From NCBI GenBank assembly GCA_026417795.1, contig JAOACP010000012.1, positions 1 through 55,664 of the forward strand: a DNA stretch of 55,664 nucleotides, in the 5' to 3' direction. Below, piece by piece: positions 38,892-48,800 of the stretch. A program made the position numbers and the translations under genes. Source of the DNA: Thermanaerothrix sp. (GTDB lineage Bacteria; Synergistota; Synergistia; Synergistales; Synergistaceae). How positions within the stretch are numbered: position 1 is the stretch's first letter; each line of letters opens with the position of its first letter. The notes beneath the pieces are model-generated. The model saw only the letters and a program-made list of their open reading frames with translations. It was not told where the DNA came from and did not search any database.

Positions 38892-40439
38892 CTACTCCCA
38901 CTCGATGGTGGCCGGCGGCTTGCCGGTTATGTCAAGGACCACCCGGTTTATACCACGCACCTCGTTGCATATGCGGCGGCTCACCCGGTCCAGGAGCTCG
39001 TAGGGAAGCCTCGCCCAGTCGGCGGTCATGCCGTCCTGGGACTCCACCGCCCTTATAACCGCGGTCTCCGCGTAGGTTCTCACATCCCCCATCACCCCCA
39101 CGGACCTGACCGGCAGCAGCACGCAGAAACACTGCCAAAGGGAGTCGTACAGGCGGAAGTTGGAGATCTCCTCCTGCAGTATGTGATCCGCCTCCCTAAG
39201 CACGTCAAGCCGCTCCTTGGCTACCTCCCCAAGGCACCTAACCGCAAGGCCGGGTCCCGGGAAGGGATGCCGCTTGAGGAACCCGTCGGGGACCCCAAGT
39301 ATGGCTCCTATCCTCCTCACCTCGTCCTTGAAGAGGTCCCTCAGGGGCTCCAGCACCTTGAGCTTCATGAAGTCCGGAAGCCCCCCCACGTTGTGGTGGG
39401 ACTTTATCACCGCCGCCCCCTTGCCCTGGTGCCCGCTCTCGATCACGTCGGGATACAGAGTTCCCTGAAGAAGCCACTTGGCCCCCTCCACCAGGGCGGA
39501 CTCCTCCTCGAAGACCCTAACGAACACCTCTCCTATTACCTTCCTCTTGGCCTCCGGCTCCTCCACCCCCTTGAGGGCCCCAAGGAAGCGGTCCGACGCG
39601 TCCACCATCTTCACGTTAAGATCCAGTTTGGCGTAGGTGTCCATCACCTGCCGGGCCTCGTCCTTTCGAAGAAGCCCGTTGTCCACGAATATGCAGCGGA
39701 GCCTATCCCCTATGGCCCTGGAGGTCAGCACCGCCGCCACCGTGGAGTCCACCCCGCCGGAAAGGCCGCAGATAACCCGGTCCTCCCCAACCTGCCGTCG
39801 GATGCTCTGGACCATCTGTTCCACCCAATCGGTGAGCACCCAGCTCCTCTCGCAGCGGCATACCTGGAACAGGAAGTTGGAAAGCGCCAGGGTGCCGTTC
39901 TCCGTGTGGGCCACCTCCGGATGGAACTGAAGGGCGGAAATCCTGCCCCCCTCCAGCTCAAAGGCCGCCACGGCGCCGGACTCGCTCCTGGCTAAGACCT
40001 TGGCGCCCGGCGGCACCTGCTCCACCTGGTCCCAGTGGCTCATCCAAACGGTGAACTCCTGTGGGAAGCCGCCGAGCAGCGTGCCCTGGCACTCCACCCG
40101 GACCTTGCAGCGGCCGTACTCCGCGCTTGGGGCCTTGACCACCTGCCCTCCCATCTGATGGGCCAGCATCTGCATGCCGTAGCATATGCCCAAAATGGGG
40201 ATGCCCGACTTGAGGAGCCTTTCGGGAAGCTTTGGGGCTCCCTCTTCCACGCAGCTCCTAGGACCCCCGGAGACTATGATCCCCTTGGGGGATCTGGACA
40301 GGATCTCCTCTGGCTCCGCGTCCCAAGGGAGTATCTCGCTGTAAACCTCAAGCTCCCTGACCCGGCGGGCTATCAACTGGGTATACTGGGATCCGCAGTC
40401 CAGCACCACCACCATGTCCTTGACTTCCATCGAAAACAC
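38892..40439 (-). CDS. guaA: GMP synthase (glutamine-hydrolysing)
   Basis: Converts XMP to GMP using glutamine. The 515-residue protein has the class I amidotransferase domain with nucleophile Cys86 in GICYGM and a later FHPEVAHTE with the His-Glu pair. The ATP-pyrophosphatase domain has SGGVDST near 227-233, and the C-terminal dimerisation domain closes with TIEWE. GTG at 40439 or the ATG three codons in can start. It converges with the HD-GYP gene with 27 bp between stops, where only a GC hairpin without a T-run is seen. Confidence 0.97.
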   Translation of the reverse strand: MFSMEVKDMVVVLDCGSQYTQLIARRVRELEVYSEILPWDAEPEEILSRSPKGIIVSGGPRSCVEEGAPKLPERLLKSGIPILGICYGMQMLAHQMGGQVVKAPSAEYGRCKVRVECQGTLLGGFPQEFTVWMSHWDQVEQVPPGAKVLARSESGAVAAFELEGGRISALQFHPEVAHTENGTLALSNFLFQVCRCERSWVLTDWVEQMVQSIRRQVGEDRVICGLSGGVDSTVAAVLTSRAIGDRLRCIFVDNGLLRKDEARQVMDTYAKLDLNVKMVDASDRFLGALKGVEEPEAKRKVIGEVFVRVFEEESALVEGAKWLLQGTLYPDVIESGHQGKGAAVIKSHHNVGGLPDFMKLKVLEPLRDLFKDEVRRIGAILGVPDGFLKRHPFPGPGLAVRCLGEVAKERLDVLREADHILQEEISNFRLYDSLWQCFCVLLPVRSVGVMGDVRTYAETAVIRAVESQDGMTADWARLPYELLDRVSRRICNEVRGINRVVLDITGKPPATIEWE

Positions 40440-40497
40440 GTCCTTCCTTTGGGGCTTAACTAAAAACTCCTCGTGGTCGGTAAAGTAAACACCGAAG

Positions 40498-40526
40498 AGT
40501 ATGCCACACCTTTGGGATCAGGCCAA
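40498..40526 (-). promoter_or_regulatory. Sigma-70 type promoter of guaA
   Basis: Minus-strand TTGGCC (40521-40526) and CATACT (40498-40503) with 17-base spacing, just downstream of the groEL terminator. Confidence 0.55.
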
Positions 40527-40531
40527 GGCAT

Positions 40532-40559
40532 AAAAAAAGGAGGGGCGAAAGCCCCCCCT
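40532..40559 (-). terminator. Rho-independent terminator of groES-groEL
   Basis: Nine-bp stem with one G-U pair (40538-40546 with 40551-40559) and a 4-base loop, followed on the minus strand by seven Ts. It lies about 20 bases after the groEL stop. Confidence 0.9.
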
Positions 40560-40578
40560 GCAGATCTAATGGGTCGAC

Positions 40579-42231
<1,653 letters not shown>

Positions 42232-42245
42232 CTATGTTGCCTGGT

Positions 42246-42536
42246 TTACTTCTCCACTATGGCGAGCACGTCCCGCTCGCTGAGGATGAGGTACTCCTGG
42301 CCGTCGAACTTGACCTCGGTTCCGGAGTACTTGCTGTAGATCACCCGGTTGCCCACCTTAACCTCCATGGGAAGCCGCTGACCGTTGTCAAGCACCCTGC
42401 CGGTGCCCACCGCCACAACCTCGCCCTCCACGGGCTTCTCCTTGACGGTGTCGGGAAGCACTATGCCACCCTTGGTCATCTCCTCCTTCTCCACCGCCTT
42501 CACCACGAGACGGTCGCCTAGAGGCCTAAGCTGCAT
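42246..42536 (-). CDS. groS: Co-chaperonin GroES (10 kDa)
   Basis: Seven-fold lid for GroEL. The 96-residue protein begins [13 protein letters not shown] and has the mobile loop region [18 protein letters not shown], then [19 protein letters not shown] at 42536 is preceded by a GGAGG. It is the first gene of the heat-shock operon downstream of CIRCE. Confidence 0.97.
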   Translation of the reverse strand: MQLRPLGDRLVVKAVEKEEMTKGGIVLPDTVKEKPVEGEVVAVGTGRVLDNGQRLPMEVKVGNRVIYSKYSGTEVKFDGQEYLILSERDVLAIVEK

Positions 42537-42577
42537 CTAAATCCCTCCTCCTTGGAGTTTGTTACCCGGATTCCGTG

Positions 42578-42604
42578 TTAGCACTCCTAGGAGCCGAGTG
42601 CTAA
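42578..42604. promoter_or_regulatory. CIRCE operator (HrcA binding site)
   Basis: Exact TTAGCACTC and GAGTGCTAA arms separated by nine bases, between the groES promoter and start. HrcA repression with heat-shock relief is expected from the well-known system; hrcA itself is not in the window. Confidence 0.95.
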
Positions 42605-42617
42605 CCTCACGGCTGAA

Positions 42618-42646
42618 AGTCTATTCAAAGTCCCCGTTTTCCTCAA
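42618..42646 (-). promoter_or_regulatory. Sigma-70 promoter of groES-groEL
   Basis: Minus-strand TTGAGG (42641-42646) and TAGACT (42618-42623), 17 bases apart. The predicted start falls beside CIRCE. Confidence 0.7.
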
Positions 42647-42661
42647 GAACCGTTATCGCCA

Positions 42662-42702
42662 AATAAAACCGGATAGAGGCGAATAAACCCGCTCTATCCG
42701 GT
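42662..42702 (-). terminator. Rho-independent terminator of tsaD
   Basis: Perfect 11-bp stem (42668-42678 with 42692-42702, 13-base loop) followed on the minus strand by TTTTATTT. It separates tsaD from the groES promoter. Confidence 0.85.
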
Positions 42703-42731
42703 CAAAACCGCTTTTTTTGATGTTTTTTGAC

Positions 42732-43751
42732 TTACCGGGCCATCTCCCAAGAAGGATCCGCCCTTAGGGTAAGGTCGTCCCGGATGCCCCTCATAAAGGC
42801 CCACCACCCAGCGGCGGCTATCATGGCCCCGTTGTCGGTACAAAGATCCTTAGGGGGCAGGAAAACCCGGATCCCCCTGTTCGTGAGGCCCATAAGACGC
42901 CTCCTGAGCTCCGAGTTCGCCGCCACGCCGCCGGAGGCCGCCACGGTCCTCACCCCCGTAAGACGCACCGCCAGCTCCAGCTTCTCAAGCAGCGAGTCCA
43001 CCGCCGCCCTCTGGAATGAAGCGCAAAGGTCCGGCACCGACAGGGACTCTCCTTCCTTTCGGACAAGCCACAACACCGCGGTCTTAAGGCCGCTGAAGCT
43101 GAACTCCACCTGGTCCGCCCCCCGCAATGGCACCGGCAGCTGATACCTCGCGGGATCCCCCTGCAAGGCAAGGCGGTCTATCACGGGGCCGCCGGGGTAG
43201 CCCAAACCCAACAGCTTCGCCACCTTGTCGTAGGCCTCCCCAACAGCGTCGTCCCTGGTGCCCCCAAGAAAACGGTAGTCCCCAAAGGAGCGCACCAGTT
43301 GGATCTCCGTGTGCCCCCCGGAGACTATAAGGCATAGAAACGGAGGCTCCAGGTCATGGTGGGCTATCACGTTTGCGAACACGTGACCCTCCATGTGGTT
43401 CACCCCTATTATGGGTACATCCCAACCATGGGACAGCCCCTTGGCGGCCATGAGGCCCACCAAGAGGGATCCCATAAGCCCCGGGCCCGCGGTGACCGCT
43501 ATCAGGGACAGCTCCCTCATGGGATTAAAAACCCCCGCATCAGCAAGGCAGCGCCTCACCAGCCCAACCACAGCCTCCTGATGCCTTCGGCTGGCAAGCT
43601 CCGGCACCACGCCGCCGTGGGGGGCATGCTCCTCCACCTGGCTCATCACCAGCGAAGCTTTTATACGACGAGGGGCCTCCAGGACCGCAACCCCCGTGTC
43701 GTCACAGCTGCTCTCTATGCCAAGCACAAGGCCCCTTGGGACAGCGCTCAT
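42732..43751 (-). CDS. tsaD: tRNA N6-adenosine threonylcarbamoyltransferase
   Basis: Catalytic subunit of the t6A complex, transferring threonylcarbamoyl from the TsaC product to A37. From ATG at 43751 (ATGA overlap with the zinc-ribbon stop) it is 339 aa. It begins with VLGIESSCDDTGVAV, has the metal-binding HMEGHV near 118-123, and IVSGGHTEIQLV. The open frame extends further up, but that part overlaps the neighbour. Confidence 0.96.
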   Translation of the reverse strand: MSAVPRGLVLGIESSCDDTGVAVLEAPRRIKASLVMSQVEEHAPHGGVVPELASRRHQEAVVGLVRRCLADAGVFNPMRELSLIAVTAGPGLMGSLLVGLMAAKGLSHGWDVPIIGVNHMEGHVFANVIAHHDLEPPFLCLIVSGGHTEIQLVRSFGDYRFLGGTRDDAVGEAYDKVAKLLGLGYPGGPVIDRLALQGDPARYQLPVPLRGADQVEFSFSGLKTAVLWLVRKEGESLSVPDLCASFQRAAVDSLLEKLELAVRLTGVRTVAASGGVAANSELRRRLMGLTNRGIRVFLPPKDLCTDNGAMIAAAGWWAFMRGIRDDLTLRADPSWEMAR

Positions 43752-43921
43752 CGGCAGGTGCAACTCCCGCAGGTACCGCACTTGGAACCGCCGCAGGAGC
43801 AGGACTTGCGCCGCTCCCCCTTCTCATGTATCAACACCTTACACCGGCAGTGAGGGCAGGAAGCTATGTGCCCCTCGGTCTCAATCCTCCTGCCGCACTC
43901 CACGCAACGGTAAACGTGCAA
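43748..43921 (-). CDS. Small FmdB-like zinc-ribbon protein with Cys-rich tail
   Basis: Predicted 57-residue protein from TTG at 43921, eight bases after a GGAGG. It opens MHVYRCVECGRRIE, the usual FmdB-type beginning, and has a second CPHC pair, so four Cys likely hold one zinc. The C-terminal tail is unusual: SCSCGGSKCGTCGSCTCR carries seven Cys in 18 residues and may bind a second metal. An ATG at 43999 would give an 83-residue form but without a clear ribosome binding site. It overlaps tsaD by 4 bp. Function unknown. Confidence 0.7.
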   Translation of the reverse strand: MHVYRCVECGRRIETEGHIASCPHCRCKVLIHEKGERRKSCSCGGSKCGTCGSCTCR

Positions 43922-43988
43922 CCCCAACACCTCCTCGCCGCCTTTGCAATTGCAATCCGCGACCAAAGCCTCCAACCTCCATCCAACG

Positions 43989-44534
43989 TCACTTGGCAAC
44001 CTTCATATCCACCAGGTCATCGCCGTAACCCACCTTAACCACAGAGCCTCTGCTTATCCTAGCCGGGGAAATCACCCCAAAAAAGCTCTCATCCCCAGAA
44101 GAGAGCTGGAACAGCATCCGGTCCTTTGGGGTCATAAGCAGGCCCTCGCTCAACCTCTCCCCCACCACAAGCTTGTCCACCTCCAGGTCAAAGGGCTTAT
44201 GGGCCCTCACCGCCACCGCCACGAGGCTGTGCCCCTTGGGCACCGAGTCCAGCTTATGGGCCTGCTCCACAAGCCACTGTGGCGGGAACTGGGCGGACCT
44301 CAACGCATCCGCAAGCCTCTGATCCACCAACACGAACTCAACGGTGCAGCGGGCGCCGATCACCAAATCCCCCAGGACCTGGCCCTCAACATAGCACTTG
44401 GCGCTCTGTCCCTCTATGACCTTTGCCAGCTTCTCGTCCATACCCAAAGAAACACCCGGCAAAAGGGCCAATATCACCGCCGCCGCCACACCCCGGATGA
44501 CCGATGAAAAGCAGGCTTTCAAGGACTTAAACAC
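43989..44534 (-). CDS. Predicted secreted protein of unknown function
   Basis: A 181-residue protein with a clear signal peptide: basic start, hydrophobic stretch GVAAAVILALLPGVSLG, likely cleaved near residue 31. The mature part is about 150 residues with two Cys (in KCYVEG and ARCTVEF), alternating hydrophobic residues that suggest beta strands, and no recognised domain. GTG at 44534 overlaps the murJ stop by 8 bp after a good GGAGGG site, so it is translated with the envelope genes murJ, lptB and lptA-like. An exported envelope role is inferred from this. Confidence 0.65.
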   Translation of the reverse strand: MFKSLKACFSSVIRGVAAAVILALLPGVSLGMDEKLAKVIEGQSAKCYVEGQVLGDLVIGARCTVEFVLVDQRLADALRSAQFPPQWLVEQAHKLDSVPKGHSLVAVAVRAHKPFDLEVDKLVVGERLSEGLLMTPKDRMLFQLSSGDESFFGVISPARISRGSVVKVGYGDDLVDMKVAK

Positions 44535-46116
44535 CGCCCCTCACCCTCCTTCCCCTAACCTTAAGCCACTTAAGCTCCTCCATACCCATCGCCGCCGCCA
44601 CACCCAGGTAAACCCCAAGGGCCAAAAGGCCGCAAAGGGTAAACCAACAAAGCCGCCCCACCAAGGCGCCGTGGTAAGGATAACCCCATACGCTGGAGTA
44701 TCCCGCCAGGGCCGCGCCCATGGCCGCCAAGGGAATACCCTGCCTTACGGCCCACCGGACCTCAAAAAGCCCAAGGGAAATTCCAAGATCCCTGGACACC
44801 ATGGCCACGCCGGTTAAAGAGGCGACTAAAAACGCCAGGGACGTCCCAAGGGCAAGGCCGGAGTAAGAGAACCGGGCCATGAGAAGATACCCGAACAACA
44901 GGTTGCACAGCACAGTAACGGCGGTCACCCACATGGCCCCCTTGGCCATGCCCCTGGCGTAGAGGGCCCTCATGACTATGGCGTTGCAGCTCATGAAGGC
45001 AAGGCCCACCCCGTACATCCGAAGGGCCCCGGAGGTGGCCGAGAGGGCCCACTGGCCGAAGGCGCCGCGGAAGAATATTAGGTGCGTAACGGGCCTTGCA
45101 AACATCACAAGCCCCAGCGAAACGGGCAGCACCGCAAAGAGGTTGAACCTCAAGGAATCCCGGAGGAAGACGCTGAATCCCTCCCTGTCCCAAGGTTCCA
45201 GGCGGGACAGGGCGGGTAGTACCGCCTGGGCTATGGCCACCACGAACAACCCCAACGGCAGCTGGAGCACCCGATCCGCGTAGTTGAGGGCCGATATGGC
45301 CCCTCCCTCCAGGTACGACGCGAGAAACCGGCTTATCACCGGGTTAAGCTGGTTCAGCGACAGCCCCGCCGCGTAGGGAAGGAATAGCCTCATCATCCTC
45401 CTTAACTCCGGATCCGCCCGGTCGGGCCTTGAGGGGCTCAAGGGGACCCCGCAGCGGTAACACCACACCCACTGGAGGAGCATCTGGGAAAAACCGCCCA
45501 TGAACACCGCCGCCACCACGTGCCACACCGTCACCTTCGGGTAAAAGGACCACACCAAGAGGATGAACACCAGGTTGCTCAACGCCGGCGCCACCGCTGG
45601 CACGAAGAACCGATCCAGGCTGTTGAGCACCCCCATGGCGAGGGCCCCCATGGACATGAACATGAGGAACGGGAACAGGGCGGCGGTGAGCCTTGAGGCG
45701 ATCAATCGGTCCTCAGGGGAAAAGCCCGGGGCCATAATCCTCACTAGCCATCCGGCCCCCGCCATCCCCAACAACACCACCAAAAGGGTTCCCAACAGGA
45801 GCACCGCCGAGGCCTGCCTTGCAAGCCGCTCCGCCTCCTTAGGGCCCCGGTCCTTCAGCACCCGGCTGAAGACCGGCACGAAGGCGGCGGAGAGGGCCCC
45901 CTCCGCCAGAAGCTGTCTTGCCAGGTTTGCCAGCGTGTAGGCCACGTAAAAGGCGTCCAGCTGCCTGGTGGCCCCGAAAACCGCGGCGGTTATCATCTCC
46001 CGCACCAGCCCCAAAACCCGGCTCGCTAGGGTCCCTACGGTCATCCTCAAGGCGTTGCGCACCATGGAGGACATGGCGGAACCGCCTCCACCGGAGGCCC
46101 TATTAAGGCTTACCAC
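44527..46116 (-). CDS. murJ: Lipid II flippase MurJ
   Basis: MOP-superfamily exporter that flips lipid II for peptidoglycan synthesis. The 529-residue protein is highly hydrophobic with about fourteen membrane segments; the N-terminal SRVLGLVREMITAAVFGAT and FVPVFSRVL motifs are typical MviN/MurJ. GTG at 46116 has a strong GGGGGAGGAG five bases upstream and overlaps the lptB stop; an ATG 14 codons in is a second choice. Confidence 0.94.
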   Translation of the reverse strand: MVSLNRASGGGGSAMSSMVRNALRMTVGTLASRVLGLVREMITAAVFGATRQLDAFYVAYTLANLARQLLAEGALSAAFVPVFSRVLKDRGPKEAERLARQASAVLLLGTLLVVLLGMAGAGWLVRIMAPGFSPEDRLIASRLTAALFPFLMFMSMGALAMGVLNSLDRFFVPAVAPALSNLVFILLVWSFYPKVTVWHVVAAVFMGGFSQMLLQWVWCYRCGVPLSPSRPDRADPELRRMMRLFLPYAAGLSLNQLNPVISRFLASYLEGGAISALNYADRVLQLPLGLFVVAIAQAVLPALSRLEPWDREGFSVFLRDSLRFNLFAVLPVSLGLVMFARPVTHLIFFRGAFGQWALSATSGALRMYGVGLAFMSCNAIVMRALYARGMAKGAMWVTAVTVLCNLLFGYLLMARFSYSGLALGTSLAFLVASLTGVAMVSRDLGISLGLFEVRWAVRQGIPLAAMGAALAGYSSVWGYPYHGALVGRLCWFTLCGLLALGVYLGVAAAMGMEELKWLKVRGRRVRGGV

Positions 46117-46847
46117 CTAAACTCCTCCCCCAGGTAGAACTTGCGGGCCTCTTCGCTCTCCGCCACTTCCTCAGGGGCACCCTGGACCACCACCCGGCCC
46201 TGGTGGATCAGGTAGGTCACGTCGGTTATGGACAAGGTCTCCCTCACGTTGTGGTCCGTAAGGAGTATCCCAAACCCCTTTTCCTTGAGGCTTCTTATCA
46301 TCTGCTGTATGTCGTAGACCGCTATGGGGTCTATGCCGCTGAAGGGCTCGTCCAGAAGCAGAAACGACGGCTTTAGCGCCACGCACCGGGCTATCTCCAC
46401 CCTGCGCCTCTCCCCTCCGCTCAGCGCATAACCCTTGGTGTCCCTTATGACGCCTATGTTGAACTCCTCTATGAGCCTGTCCACCTGAGGCCCGTAATCC
46501 CTCTCGTGCCATCCAAGCTCCTGATAGACAAGCTCCAGGTTCTCCCTCACCGTAAGGTTCCTGAATATGGAGGCCTCCTGGGGGAGGTAGCCAAGCCCCC
46601 GCCGGGCCCTGAGGTACATTGGAAGGCCAGTCACGTCCTCGCCGTTAAGTATCACCGACCCCTCGTCGGGCCTTATGCGCCCCACGGTCATGTAGAACGT
46701 GGTGCTCTTTCCCGCGCCGTTGGGGCCCAAAAGACCGGTAACGCAGCCTCGGCGGACCGTGAAGGAAACGCCGTCCACCACCCTTCGGCCCCGGTAGCTC
46801 TTGGCCACATTCACCACCTCAAGGGACCCGGACTGAACGGCGGTCAC
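46110..46847 (-). CDS. lptB: LPS export ABC transporter ATP-binding protein LptB
   Basis: Cytoplasmic ATPase driving lipopolysaccharide extraction by LptFGC. The 245-residue protein has Walker A GPNGAGKST at 41-49, an ALSGGERRRVEIAR signature, and LLLDEPFSGIDPIAV as Walker B. The QEASIFRNLTVREN stretch is characteristic of LptB. GTG at 46847 overlaps the lptA-like stop by 4 bp. It implies an LPS-bearing outer membrane. Confidence 0.94.
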   Translation of the reverse strand: MTAVQSGSLEVVNVAKSYRGRRVVDGVSFTVRRGCVTGLLGPNGAGKSTTFYMTVGRIRPDEGSVILNGEDVTGLPMYLRARRGLGYLPQEASIFRNLTVRENLELVYQELGWHERDYGPQVDRLIEEFNIGVIRDTKGYALSGGERRRVEIARCVALKPSFLLLDEPFSGIDPIAVYDIQQMIRSLKEKGFGILLTDHNVRETLSITDVTYLIHQGRVVVQGAPEEVAESEEARKFYLGEEFRW

Positions 46848-47698
46848 CTCTTTTCCTCCTCCCCGCCCTTGGGACCCTTCACGGGGAACGTCACCTGGGT
46901 GGAGCCATAGGCCTCAAGGCGCCTTAAGTTGGTCTTGTAAACTATCCTGTCCGCAGTCAAGGTCCTTCCCCCCCGCTGCACCGCCTTGGCGGAACCGGTG
47001 ACCTCCAGCACCCCCGATACGCCGTCGTAAGAGGCCCTATCGCCGGTCATGACTATGTCGGACCCGCTCTTGTCCTTGGCTATGCAGGTGACGCCTCCTG
47101 AGGCCTCCGCGGATTCAACCTCCCCGGAGCGCTTAAGACGTCCCTTCACCGAAGGGGCTCTAAGTTCAAATCCCTCCTTGAGATCCCGGTACCTTCGAAC
47201 GTTTAGACCGCTGAACTCGAAGCGGTTCCGCTCCACCCGGTCCGCGTCGATCATCTTCCCCATGAAGGTCCCCCTTACGGCCCCCTCCAGGGTGTACCTA
47301 AGGCCGTCGGAGGTCCATCGGGCCACGGAACAGGTGAGGTTATCGCCTCCCCTAACCGCCCTAACCCCTCCCCTGGCCACGGCCTCGTAGACGTCGCCCC
47401 CCTGGGACTTAACGTCCAGGGTCTTGGAGAACACCTTAACCCCTTCCTTCCTAAAGAAGGCCTCCACGTTCCCGCTAAGGGAGAAGGTCTCCCCGGACAC
47501 GCTGCCCTCCCCAACGTCGCCCAGGGCCTCCAGCTGATCCCGTTGCACCTTGACGTTGCCCTCGGCCCTGAAACGCTCGGTGGCGCCGTCATATACCAGC
47601 CGCTGGGCGGTAAGCCTGGCAACCCCGCCCTGGGCGCTGGAGGCGGCGGCAACCGACAAGAGCGCCAGCCCGGCGGCAAAAGCAAAAAAACGTCTCAT
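46844..47698 (-). CDS. LptA/OstA-like periplasmic LPS transport protein
   Basis: Exported 284-residue protein with a signal peptide (hydrophobic FFAFAAGLALLSVAAASSA, cleavage near 23). The mature part is built of beta-jellyroll OstA-type repeats with phrases such as LTAQRLVYDGATERFRAEGNVKV and DRASYDGVSGVLEVTGSAK, as in LptA bridge proteins. It is longer than E. coli LptA (185 aa), so it may combine two OstA units. No separate lptC is adjacent. Function is strongly suggested by the overlap with lptB. Confidence 0.82.
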   Translation of the reverse strand: MRRFFAFAAGLALLSVAAASSAQGGVARLTAQRLVYDGATERFRAEGNVKVQRDQLEALGDVGEGSVSGETFSLSGNVEAFFRKEGVKVFSKTLDVKSQGGDVYEAVARGGVRAVRGGDNLTCSVARWTSDGLRYTLEGAVRGTFMGKMIDADRVERNRFEFSGLNVRRYRDLKEGFELRAPSVKGRLKRSGEVESAEASGGVTCIAKDKSGSDIVMTGDRASYDGVSGVLEVTGSAKAVQRGGRTLTADRIVYKTNLRRLEAYGSTQVTFPVKGPKGGEEEKR

Positions 47699-47724
47699 TA
47701 ACCCATACCCCCCACGGAGGATCT

Positions 47725-47758
47725 AAAAAATGAAAAGGGCGTCCCCAAAGGAACGCCC
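47725..47758 (-). terminator. Rho-independent terminator of the thr operon after asd
   Basis: Nine-bp stem with one G-U pair (47737-47745 with 47750-47758) followed on the minus strand by TTTTCATTTTTT. Ends the thrC-thrB-lysC-asd transcript and lies before lptA-like. Confidence 0.85.
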
Positions 47759-47798
47759 CATATTCTACCATCATCGCCGCCCGGAGGGTGGGCAGGGA

Positions 47799-48800
47799 TC
47801 ATCGACCGCCGCGGAACAGGGCCTCCCCTATCTGCACCGCGTTAAGCGCCGCCCCCTTAAGTAGGTTGTCCGACACCAACCACATGGCAAGGCCGTTCTC
47901 AAGGCCCGTGTCAGGCCTTATGCGCCCCACCAGCACCTCTCCACGGCCCGCCCCGTCGTGAGGGGTGGGATAAAGGGCCCCCTTGGGGTCGTCCATCACC
48001 ACCACCCCCTTAAAATCCGCGAGGATCCTACGGGCCTCGTTGGCATCGGGCCTCTCCTTAAAGGAGGCGGATATGGCCTCCCCGTGGCAGTTGAAGGTGG
48101 GAACCCTAACGGTGGCGGAGCTCACCTTAAGGTTCGGCATACCCAGTATCTTCCGGGACTCCCGAACCATCTTCCACTCCTCATCGGATATGCCCTGGTC
48201 ATCGAAGTCCCCTATGTGGGGCAGCAGGTTGAAGGCGATGTCCCGTGGATAAACGGAGTTCCTCCAGGTCTCGCCGGAGAGAAAGGCCTTCGATGCCCCT
48301 TTGAGCTCCTCCACCGCCTTCCAGCCCGTTCCCGAAACGGACTGGTAGGTAACCGCGGAGAAGTACACAAGGCCGTAACGCCTGTGGAGGGGGTAAAGGG
48401 CCATGAGGGCCCCTATGGTGGCGCAGTTTGGGTTGGCCACTATGCCCCTATGCCAGGCCAGGTCTTCGGCGTTTATCTCCGGAACCACCAGCGGCACGTC
48501 AGGATCCATCCTCCAGGCGGAGCTGTTGTCCACCACCACCGCCCCCTTGGAAACCGCCACCGGGGCCCAGGTCCTGGAAGGGCCGGATCCGGCGGAGAAG
48601 AGGGCAAGGGACACGCCGTCGAAGTGGCGCTCCTCCACCGGCAGCACCTCCAGCTCCTCCCCCCGGAACGTGACGGTCCTGCCCTTGGACCTCTCGGAGC
48701 CCAAGGGCACCACCTGATCCACCGGGAGGGAACTTCTCTCAAGGCACTCAAGCATGCGGCCACCCACCAGCCCGGTGGTCCCCAGAACCGCTACCTTCAT
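47799..48800 (-). CDS. asd: Aspartate-semialdehyde dehydrogenase
   Basis: Reduces aspartyl phosphate to the semialdehyde, feeding threonine, methionine, lysine and diaminopimelate synthesis. The 333-residue protein has the NADP-binding VLGTTGLVGG at 5-14, the catalytic Cys126 in NPNCATIG, and a NCHGEA-type His motif. ATG shares one base with the lysC stop. Confidence 0.95.
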   Translation of the reverse strand: MKVAVLGTTGLVGGRMLECLERSSLPVDQVVPLGSERSKGRTVTFRGEELEVLPVEERHFDGVSLALFSAGSGPSRTWAPVAVSKGAVVVDNSSAWRMDPDVPLVVPEINAEDLAWHRGIVANPNCATIGALMALYPLHRRYGLVYFSAVTYQSVSGTGWKAVEELKGASKAFLSGETWRNSVYPRDIAFNLLPHIGDFDDQGISDEEWKMVRESRKILGMPNLKVSSATVRVPTFNCHGEAISASFKERPDANEARRILADFKGVVVMDDPKGALYPTPHDGAGRGEVLVGRIRPDTGLENGLAMWLVSDNLLKGAALNAVQIGEALFRGGR

